From: Acidobacteriota bacterium
GTDB taxonomy: Bacteria; Acidobacteriota; Thermoanaerobaculia; Multivoradales; JBCCEF01
Assembly (NCBI GenBank): GCA_039030395.1
Contig: JBCCEF010000006.1
Coordinates: 124,001 to 188,000 of the forward strand
Length of the DNA: 64,000 nt
Direction of reading: 5' to 3'
Translations under genes and position numbers: made by a program
Notes under the pieces: model-generated
Seen by the model: only the letters and a program-made list of their open reading frames with translations
Databases searched by the model: none
What the model was told of the DNA's origin: nothing
Shown: positions 57,828 through 64,000 of the stretch, in pieces
Layout of the letters: every line of letters starts with the position of its first letter
Position numbering within the stretch: the first letter of the stretch is position 1

Positions 57828-57925
57828 TCTAGGGGGCTGTTCCAGCCCCCTAGCCCCGAAAAAGTGCGACTTTTCGGGGCTCACCCCCGGCAGGGCGCCC
57901 CCGAGTCGGCTTCGCCGGCTCGCCT
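57828..57925 (+). repeat. Multi-hairpin intergenic element, copy d
   Basis: Hairpin 1 CTAGGGGGCTG/CAGCCCCCTAG with loop TTC (57829-57853). Hairpin 2 GCCCCGAAAA (57853-57862) with TTTTCGGGGC (57871-57880) around AGTGCGAC. Then TCACCCCC and a third hairpin. Stem changes relative to copy c are paired on both arms. Confidence 0.75.
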
Positions 57926-58005
57926 TTTGGGCTCGCTCGTGCTCCGCGCCTGGCAACTCTGGTGTTGGTGCTAGAGATTCTGCGCGTCCATCTATACTGG
58001 CGGCC

Positions 58006-58485
58006 ATGACCGAGACCTCTCCTTCCCCACCGTTGCCCGTCGAGGCCGGCCCGATTCCCTCCGAGGGCCCGGTCTCCGGCATCGACGTGCGCCGGCGGGT
58101 CGAGTTCGCCGACACGGATCTTGGCGGCATCGTCCACTTCTCGCGCTTCTTCGTCTTCATGGAGACCGCTGAGCACGAGCTGCTGCGCGCCCTCGGCACC
58201 CTCGTCCACACCCGCCACCAGGGCCACGCTATCGGCTGGCCGCGGGTGGAGGCGCACTGCAAGTATATGAGCCCCCTGCGCTATGGCGATGAGGTCGAAA
58301 TCCGCCTGCGGGTGGCCCGCAAGGGGCACAGCTCGATGACCTACGAGGCGACCTTTTGGGTGGGCGAACGGAGGGTCGCGGAGGGCCGCATCTCCTCCGT
58401 TTGCTGTGTGCTCGACGATCCGGCGGGGATCCGCCCGGTGGCCATTCCGCAGCCGCTGGCGGATCGTCTCGCAGAAGCGCTCTAA
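58006..58485 (+). CDS. 4HBT-family acyl-CoA thioesterase
   Basis: A 159-residue hot-dog-fold thioesterase of the YbgC/4-hydroxybenzoyl-CoA type. The catalytic segment is VEFADTDLGGIVHFSRFFVF, with the conserved D-x-D-x2-G-x-V pattern. A ~25-residue proline/serine N-terminal extension precedes the fold. It should hydrolyse an acyl-CoA or acyl-ACP thioester. It is co-oriented with the operon upstream but separated by ~190 bases and the hairpin element, so membership is uncertain. Confidence 0.88.
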   Translation: MTETSPSPPLPVEAGPIPSEGPVSGIDVRRRVEFADTDLGGIVHFSRFFVFMETAEHELLRALGTLVHTRHQGHAIGWPRVEAHCKYMSPLRYGDEVEIRLRVARKGHSSMTYEATFWVGERRVAEGRISSVCCVLDDPAGIRPVAIPQPLADRLAEAL

Positions 58486-58557
58486 GGTCTCATAGAAACT
58501 CTCCGTGAGGCCCTCCCGCCGAGGGGAAAGAGTTTACGGATTGACGCATCTTGGGCT

Positions 58558-58690
58558 CCTCCGGTTATCTCTTTGTTCCGCCAATCCATCATTTCGTCTT
58601 TCGATAATTTTTTTTCGGAAAGTTCATTTTTTGCGAATAATTTCATCCCAATAAAATAATTATTATTCTTGAATGAATCTCTGCGGTTGC
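58558..58690 (+). promoter_or_regulatory. AT-rich island with inverted repeat upstream of XRE gene
   Basis: About 130 bases of markedly AT-rich sequence in an otherwise GC-rich window. It contains the inverted repeat GAATAAT (58635-58641)/ATTATTC (58662-58668), a palindrome AATAATTATT, and runs of T. It lies directly upstream of an XRE-family regulator gene, so a promoter with an operator (possibly autoregulatory) is likely. No single -35/-10 pair is convincing. Confidence 0.5.
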
Positions 58691-58757
58691 GGGTAAACGT
58701 CTGGAATCAGGGGAGTTATGGTTGCGTCCGGCGACGATTAGGGCTAGATTCAACGCC

Positions 58758-59183
58758 ATGACGCGCTTCGAGAATATCGGCAAGGCCCTGCGGCTCATCC
58801 GCGAGAAGAACGGCAAGAGTCAGAAGGAGTTGGCCCTGGCCGCCGGCATCACGAGCGCCATGCTCAGCAACTATGAGACCGGTGAGAAAAAGCCCTCCCT
58901 CGACAGCCTCGGCAAGATCATCGATGCGCTGGATCTCTACCTCGGCAAGTTCGATGATGCCCTCGACGTGGTCAACGACCGGCCGATGCGCAACCAGCGC
59001 TTCGGTTACGTCAGCGGCCGCGGATTCACCCGCGAGGAGATCGACGTCAAGGCCTTCCTCGGTATCGAGGAGGCACTCCCGGCGGAACTCGAAGAGGGAT
59101 TCGCCGACATGATCCACGGCTTTCGCCAGATTTCCCGCTACATGTACGAGACCGCCGTCAAGTCCGGCCGACTTCCTTCCTAG
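58758..59183 (+). CDS. XRE-family transcriptional regulator 1
   Basis: A 141-residue protein with an N-terminal Cro/CI helix-turn-helix (KALRLIREKNGKSQKELALA, then GITSAMLSNYETGEKKPSL) and a C-terminal ~70-residue helical domain ending in GFADMIHGFRQISRYMYE. A paralogue with the same layout lies at 59600. It probably binds DNA as a dimer. ATG 58758 is preferred over the longer frame from 58722. No toxin or phage gene is adjacent. Confidence 0.85.
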   Translation: MTRFENIGKALRLIREKNGKSQKELALAAGITSAMLSNYETGEKKPSLDSLGKIIDALDLYLGKFDDALDVVNDRPMRNQRFGYVSGRGFTREEIDVKAFLGIEEALPAELEEGFADMIHGFRQISRYMYETAVKSGRLPS

Positions 59184-59186
59184 GAG

Positions 59187-59308
59187 GGCTGGGCGTCCGC
59201 GTGCGGGACCGCCCCCTCACCGCCAATCAGTGTCCTTCTTGGCGTCTCACCCCTTCGCGGGCCGCCCCACCCCGGCGGCTCTGCCGCCGCCTCGCCCTTC
59301 GGGCTCGG
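59187..59308 (+). repeat. Multi-hairpin intergenic element, copy e
   Basis: Follows the XRE gene by a few bases. CCGCCCCCTCAC is followed by the hairpin CGCCAA (59221-59226)/TTGGCG (59239-59244), TCTCACCCC, a GGCGGC/GCCGCC hairpin and CCCTTCGGGCTCGG. The rest of the gap, to 59599, is less GC-rich toward the second XRE gene and holds TTGACGAAA (59526) but no clear -10. Confidence 0.55.
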
Positions 59309-59599
59309 TTGCGGTCTGCTCGGGTAGCAGATCGCCAGCGCAGCTCTGAGGAAACTTGTGCTCGTCACCCCCAAAACGCCCCGCCGATCACCCGCAGGAC
59401 GGTTTTTCGCGCCTCCGGATAATCCTCGTCGCATTCGTCTTGTCGAAAATTGTGCGCGACGGTGGAGTACCGAGGGCTCCCTTTGTCGCGACGAGGCGCG
59501 ACCTTGTTACTCCCAGGGGAAATATTTGACGAAAGTGTAAGTATCTGACCCCAAAGGGTTTATCTTGCCACGAAGGCAGTAAGCAAGTAGATTGCGTGC

Positions 59600-60031
59600 A
59601 TGCCTGTTTTCGACGGACTCGGTAAGGCTCTTCGCTGGCTGCGCGCCAAGCAGGACAAGCGGCAGTACCAGGTGGCGGAGCTGGCGGGAATCACCAAGGC
59701 GATGCTCTCGGCCTACGAGACCGGCAAGCAGCGGCCGTCTCTCGAAACCCTAGAGAAGATCATGGAAGCGCTGTCCGTCGATCTGTCGGATCTCCACGAA
59801 GCGATTCTCGTCATCACCGAAAACACCCCGCTCGGTGGCTGGACCCGCCGGGCGAGCACCCTGGGTGGCGGACGGAATGAGCCGGCCCTCGACATCTACC
59901 GCATCCTCAACGTCGACCGCACCCTGCCGCCGGAGCAAGAGCAGGCTTTCACGGAGATGCTGCGGGGTTTCCACCGGCTGATGCGCTTTATGCACCGCGG
60001 CATCGACCGCGGCGACCCGGAGCCGGAGTAG
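59600..60031 (+). CDS. XRE-family transcriptional regulator 2
   Basis: A 143-residue paralogue of the regulator at 58758: HTH (KALRWLRAKQDKRQYQVAEL, GITKAMLSAYETGKQRPSL) and a C-terminal domain with LPPEQEQAFTEMLRGFHRLM. The HTH is moderately similar to regulator 1, while the C-terminal domains are more diverged. The two genes are probably an old tandem duplication with a structured element between them. Target genes unknown. Confidence 0.85.
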   Translation: MPVFDGLGKALRWLRAKQDKRQYQVAELAGITKAMLSAYETGKQRPSLETLEKIMEALSVDLSDLHEAILVITENTPLGGWTRRASTLGGGRNEPALDIYRILNVDRTLPPEQEQAFTEMLRGFHRLMRFMHRGIDRGDPEPE

Positions 60032-60063
60032 AGCCCCCGGCCTCAACCGGTAGACTTTCCGCC

Positions 60064-60699
60064 GTGGCACACCGCGAAGGGGTCATCGGGTTCGAGCTGG
60101 ATCACCGCCGGCAGCGGCTGGCCGATGAGGATCTGTCGCACGGCGGCCGACTGCTCGTCTGGCGTAGGATTCTGCGCCGGCGAAAGCTCCTAGGACAGGC
60201 CGCCCACCGCTATGAAGGTCTCGGCTACGGCAATCTCAGCCGGCGCCTGCCTCCCTGGCAGGCACCGCCCGGCGAGCGAGCGTTTCTGATCACCGCTTCG
60301 CAGACCTCCGGCCTGCCCGATCTGACGGCCGAACACTGGAGCCGGGTGGCGGCCTGGAAGCTGGGCGGCCATTCCCTGGTCAGCGTGGGCGAAGGGTTGC
60401 CTTCGAGCGAAAGCCTGTCGCACGCCGCCCTCTATGACCGTTCGCCGGAGGTGCGGGCGGTTTTCCACATCCATTCACCGCCGCTCTGGAACTATGCCCT
60501 CGCCGAGGGCTGGCCGGCCACGCTACCCTCCGCCGCCAACGGTACTCCGGAACTCGCTCTGGCGCTGCGAGAGCTGGAGGCTCCCTGGCCGGCCGGCGTG
60601 ATCGTGCTGGCCGGCCACGAGGACGGTCTGCTGGCCTACGGACGGAGCGAGGACGAGGCCGGCGGAAAGCTTCTCGCGGCTCTCCGCCTAGCTATCTGA
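60064..60699 (+). CDS. Class II aldolase/adducin-family protein
   Basis: A 211-residue class II aldolase-fold protein. The family patterns are GLGYGNLSRRL, FLITASQTSGLPDL and the metal-binding FHIHSPPLWNYA (H-x-H). Members include fuculose-phosphate aldolase, ribulose-5-P epimerase and methylthioribulose-1-P dehydratase (MtnB). The acidic residue normally next to the metal site is not obvious in the N-terminal part. MtnB is a tempting role because mtnA is in the window, but the two are 57 kb apart. It starts at GTG 60064 and is convergent with the GDH gene. Confidence 0.75.
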   Translation: MAHREGVIGFELDHRRQRLADEDLSHGGRLLVWRRILRRRKLLGQAAHRYEGLGYGNLSRRLPPWQAPPGERAFLITASQTSGLPDLTAEHWSRVAAWKLGGHSLVSVGEGLPSSESLSHAALYDRSPEVRAVFHIHSPPLWNYALAEGWPATLPSAANGTPELALALRELEAPWPAGVIVLAGHEDGLLAYGRSEDEAGGKLLAALRLAI

Positions 60700-60714
60700 C
60701 ATCGAGTTCCGAGC

Positions 60715-63700
60715 CTAAAAGGCGAGGCGGCGGAGGTGGTGGGTGGTGACGATCAGGTCGGGCAGTTCGGTGGTGGGCTCGCCGGCGAGCCGCAGGGTGT
60801 GCCCTTCGGCCCGCTCGGCCAGCGCTTTGTGGTCCTCTAGCCAGGCGCTCACCGGAGAGTCGCCCTCCGCTCCCGAGGTCTCGATCAACACCCGGCGGGT
60901 GAGCCTTCCCTGCAGACCGTAGAGATCCTGGATCAGGGTGTCCGCGGCGGCTTTGAGATCGGCGTTCTCTTCTCCGAGTTCCGCCGCCCGGCGGCGTAGG
61001 GTGGCAAGGCGGAAACGGACCTCCAGCTCCAGGTAGACCTTCGCCGTGGCGACCACATCGACGCCGGCTTCCCGCGCCACCGCCACCAGGTCGCAAACAG
61101 CGCCGAGCAGGTCGATGCAGGCGAAGCGTTTCGCCAGGCTCGCCGGTACGCTGCGCTTCATCAGGTCAGCGGCGCGCTGGCGGGCGGCGCTCCGCTGATC
61201 CGGCGGCAGCAGTTTCGTCGCTCCGATCGCCGCGTCGAGCACCGCCGTGGCCGCCGGGCGGAGCTCGGCAATGCGCTCCGAGAGATTCTTCAGGTTGCCG
61301 CCGTTGTGCCGCAGCAGCCACAGGCTGGTGCGCTCGATCAGGCGGGCGATGGCCTGCATCAATTCCACCTGGAGAGCGGCCGGCACCTCCAGGTCCAAAG
61401 CCTCGACCTCTGCCCAAAGTTGCCGCAACCCGAAGGAGTCGCGGGCGACGACAAAGGCGCGGGTGATGTCCACTGCCGACGCGCCGGTTTCCTCGCCGAT
61501 CCGGCTGACGAAGGTCGGCCCGACGCGGTTGACGACACTGCTGGCGAGATGGGTGGCGATGATCTCGCGGCGCAGCCGGTGCTGCCGGATGTCGTCCGAG
61601 AAGCGTTCCGCCAGGGGACGCGGGAAGTACCGGATCAGGTCGTGCTGCAGCTCCGGGTCGTCCGGCAGGCTGGAGGGCAGGATCGCCCGGTAGACGGCGA
61701 TCTTGGCGTAGGCCAGGAGGACCGAGAGTTCCGGTCGGGTGAATCCGCGCTCCAGGTCGCGGCGCTGTTCGATCTCCTCGTCCGTCGGCAGCTTTTCCTG
61801 TTCGCGATCGAGGCCCGCCTTGCTCTCGAGCGCCCGCAGGGTCTGGGCCTGGGCATCGAGGCCCTGCACGCCCTGCGCCTCCTCGACGCTGATCGCTTGG
61901 GTTTGCAAGTAGTTGTGGGTGAGCACCAGGCGGGCCACTTCGTCGGTCATCTCCGCCAGCAGGGCGTTGCGGCCCGCGACGTCGAGATCGCCGCGGGCGA
62001 CGACGTCGGCGAGCAGAATCTTGATGTTGACCTCGTGATCCGAGGTGTCGACGCCGGCGGAGTTGTCGATGGCGTCGGTGTTGAGGCGCACCCCGGCCGC
62101 CGCCAGCTCGATCCGCCCCCGCTGGGTGACGCCGAGGTTGGCCCCTTCCCCCACCACCTGGGCTCGCACCTCCGGAGCGTCCACCCGCAGTGCATCGTTG
62201 TGGCGGTCGTCGGCGGCCAGGTGATTCTCCGAGTGGGCTTTGACGAAGGTGCCGATGCCGCCGAACCAAAGCAGGTCGACGGGGGCCTTGAGAATCGCCC
62301 GGATCAGGTCGTCCGGGGCGAGGGCGGCGCGCGCCACGGCGAGGCGCTCTTGGATCTCCGGGGTCAGCTCCAGGGACTTTTCGGAACGCTCGAAGATGCG
62401 GCCCCCGGGCGAGAGAACCGTCACGTCGTAGTCCGTCCAGGCGGAGCGCGGCAGCTCGAATAGGCGCTTGCGCTCGGCAAAGGAAGCGGCCGCATCGGGG
62501 TTCGGGTCGACGAAGATGTGCAGGTGGTTGAAGGCCGCCACCAGCCGCGTGTGGGGAGACAGCAGCATGCCGTTGCCGAACACGTCGCCGGCCATGTCGC
62601 CGACGCCGACGGCGGTGAAGTCCTCGTCTTGGATGTCTCTGCCCATCTCCCGGAAGTGCCGCTTGACGGATTCCCAGGCGCCGCGGGCGGTGATGCCCAT
62701 GGCCTTGTGGTCGTAGCCGGCGGAGCCGCCGGAGGCGAAGGCGTCGCCGAGCCAGAAACGGTAGTCCAGGGAGAGGGCGTTGGCGATGTCCGAAAAGCGC
62801 GCCGTACCTTTGTCGGCGGCCACCACCAGGTAGGGGTCGTCACCGTCGTGTCGGGCGACCCGCGGTGGCGGGATCACTTCGCCGCCGTCGAGACTGTCGG
62901 TGATGTCGAGCATGCCGCGCACCAGGTTGCGGTAGGCCTCCACCCCTTCTTCGGGACTGGGGCTGCGCCCGTCCGGCGCCTTCACCACGAAGCCGCCCTT
63001 GGCCCCCTCCGGCACGATCACCGCGTTCTTCACCCGCTGCGCCTTCACCAGCCCGAGGATCTCGGTGCGAAAGTCTTCGATGCGGTCGGACCAGCGGATG
63101 CCGCCGCGGGCCACCCGCCCGCCGCGCAGGTGCACGCCTTCCATGGTCGGCGAGTAGACGAAGATCTCGTAGGCCGGCCGCGGCTCCGGCAGGCGGTTGA
63201 CGAAGCGCGAATCGAACTTGAGCGACAGATACTCCTTCGGCTGCCCGGCGGCGCTAGGCTGAAAGTAGTTAGTGCGCAGGGTGGAGCGGATCAGGTTGAC
63301 GTAGCGCCGCAGGATGCGATCTTCGTCGAGCACCCGCACGCCCTCCAGGGCTCGACGCAACTCGCCGCGCAGTCTGACGGTGCGTTCCTTGGCCTCGCCC
63401 TGGCGCTCGGGATCGAAGCGGGCCTGGAAGAGCTCCACCAGCAACCGCGCCGGCAGCGGGTTGCGCACCAATGTTTGCTGCATGTAGGCCTGGCTGAAGG
63501 CGGTGCGAATTTGCCGCAGGTACTTGTAGTAGGCGCGCAGAATGACCACCTCGCGCCAGTGGAGGGCGGCGGCCAGCACTAGGCGGTTGAAGCCATCGTT
63601 TTCCACCTCGCCGTTCCACACCCGGGTGAAGGCTTCCCGGAAACGCTCGCCGTCGCCGTCACCTTCCCCTTGGGTCTCGAGATCGATGGCCGAGCCGTCC

Positions 63701-64000
63701 GCCCGCATCAGTTCGAAGTCGAGCAGCCAGGTGGAGGTCGCGGAATCCTTCGGGTGAATCTCGTAGGGTTGCTCGGCAACCACCTTGAGGCCCATGTTCT
63801 CGAACATCGGCACGATGTCCGACAGCAACCGCAGGGCCTTCGAGTAGATCTTGACCCGCATGCTGTGGGGCGGATCTTCAGCGGAGCGATAGACGCTCAG
63901 GCGCAGCTCGCCGTTTTCCGCCACCCGGGCGATCGATGCGAGATCGGCAATCGCCGCCGCGGCATCGAAGCGGGCGCGGTAGGCGGCCGGGAAGGCTTTG
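60715..64000 (-). CDS. NAD-specific glutamate dehydrogenase (5' end beyond window)
   Basis: About 1,094 residues of the C-terminal part of a large (~1,600-residue, 180-kDa class) NAD-glutamate dehydrogenase. The catalytic domain contains GGRVARGGIRWSDR, the substrate-lysine segment PEGAKGGFVVKAP, the aspartate in DMAGDVFGNGMLLS and VGEGANLGVTQRGRIE. The C-terminal helical region ends at ~60715. The frame stays open to the window edge with FPAAYRARFD-like GDH sequence, so the start lies outside. The enzyme deaminates glutamate to 2-oxoglutarate. The gene converges on the class II aldolase gene. Confidence 0.95.
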   Translation of the reverse strand, partial: KAFPAAYRARFDAAAAIADLASIARVAENGELRLSVYRSAEDPPHSMRVKIYSKALRLLSDIVPMFENMGLKVVAEQPYEIHPKDSATSTWLLDFELMRADGSAIDLETQGEGDGDGERFREAFTRVWNGEVENDGFNRLVLAAALHWREVVILRAYYKYLRQIRTAFSQAYMQQTLVRNPLPARLLVELFQARFDPERQGEAKERTVRLRGELRRALEGVRVLDEDRILRRYVNLIRSTLRTNYFQPSAAGQPKEYLSLKFDSRFVNRLPEPRPAYEIFVYSPTMEGVHLRGGRVARGGIRWSDRIEDFRTEILGLVKAQRVKNAVIVPEGAKGGFVVKAPDGRSPSPEEGVEAYRNLVRGMLDITDSLDGGEVIPPPRVARHDGDDPYLVVAADKGTARFSDIANALSLDYRFWLGDAFASGGSAGYDHKAMGITARGAWESVKRHFREMGRDIQDEDFTAVGVGDMAGDVFGNGMLLSPHTRLVAAFNHLHIFVDPNPDAAASFAERKRLFELPRSAWTDYDVTVLSPGGRIFERSEKSLELTPEIQERLAVARAALAPDDLIRAILKAPVDLLWFGGIGTFVKAHSENHLAADDRHNDALRVDAPEVRAQVVGEGANLGVTQRGRIELAAAGVRLNTDAIDNSAGVDTSDHEVNIKILLADVVARGDLDVAGRNALLAEMTDEVARLVLTHNYLQTQAISVEEAQGVQGLDAQAQTLRALESKAGLDREQEKLPTDEEIEQRRDLERGFTRPELSVLLAYAKIAVYRAILPSSLPDDPELQHDLIRYFPRPLAERFSDDIRQHRLRREIIATHLASSVVNRVGPTFVSRIGEETGASAVDITRAFVVARDSFGLRQLWAEVEALDLEVPAALQVELMQAIARLIERTSLWLLRHNGGNLKNLSERIAELRPAATAVLDAAIGATKLLPPDQRSAARQRAADLMKRSVPASLAKRFACIDLLGAVCDLVAVAREAGVDVVATAKVYLELEVRFRLATLRRRAAELGEENADLKAAADTLIQDLYGLQGRLTRRVLIETSGAEGDSPVSAWLEDHKALAERAEGHTLRLAGEPTTELPDLIVTTHHLRRLAF

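Overview
The window is about 64 kb of GC-rich bacterial chromosome. The mix of genes points to a Gram-negative, probably Acidobacteriota (Thermoanaerobaculia-like) organism. The evidence is a TonB-dependent receptor, a large NAD-specific glutamate dehydrogenase, a zinc-finger/TPR protein, many secreted PQQ-like beta-propellers, bacillithiol genes and a tmRNA with the tag ANDNFALAA. The taxonomic call is inference; no 16S rRNA gene is present.

1-12 kb is housekeeping: cutA, a trans-sulfuration PLP enzyme divergent from mtnA, ssrA (tmRNA), dusB, a zinc-finger/TPR protein, then a methyltransferase overlapping a complete bacillithiol set (bshC-bshB1-bshA) and an IMPACT/YigZ protein. 12-18.7 kb holds small membrane proteins (DUF4870, two DUF2752, YIP1), yidD, a PDZ-GAF-GGDEF diguanylate cyclase, a DUF971 protein, a secreted cyclophilin and a cold-shock protein. 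19.4-23.1 kb is the minus-strand glycolytic operon gap-pgk-tpiA-secG-tRNA-Leu, followed by tsaD. 24.4-33.3 kb has zinc-ribbon membrane proteins, an extended SDR reductase, a degenerate GGDEF-EAL protein, a vWA-FHA protein and a Na+-dependent symporter. 36.5-41.1 kb has a DUF1579 protein, pssA and secreted proteins.

Two things stand out. The first is a short repeat family (core CGAAAAGGGTGGCACC and its reverse complement). It forms arrays at about 19.0-19.3, 33.3-33.6 and 36.1-36.5 kb and flanks a RAYT/IS200-like HUH transposase at 33.8-34.8 kb, so it looks like a REP/RAYT ('REPtron') system. The core has no stop codon in any of its six frames. It also occurs inside genes: three copies in a quinoprotein linker, one forming the C-terminus of a deoxyhypusine-synthase-like protein, and near-matches inside triosephosphate isomerase and in a signal peptide.

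The second is a co-oriented, mostly translationally coupled cluster from 41.2 to 57.8 kb. It encodes quinoprotein x2, a LuxE/PaaK-like adenylating enzyme, a LuxC/ALDH-like reductase, an iron alcohol dehydrogenase, a quinoprotein, a HemW-like radical SAM enzyme, a quinoprotein, a TonB receptor, a flavin-halogenase-like oxidoreductase and a GT4 glycosyltransferase. A thioesterase gene follows about 0.2 kb downstream. No pathway I know contains this set. It resembles an uncharacterised acyl-reduction and periplasmic-oxidation pathway linked to uptake of an outer-membrane ligand.

Other recurring structures are a multi-hairpin intergenic element (five copies, with compensatory changes between two of them) and a 151-bp interspersed repeat (two copies, no indels). 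The right end has two paralogous XRE regulators around a multi-hairpin element, with an AT-rich island upstream of the first, then a class II aldolase and the 3' portion of a NAD-glutamate dehydrogenase gene that runs off the window.
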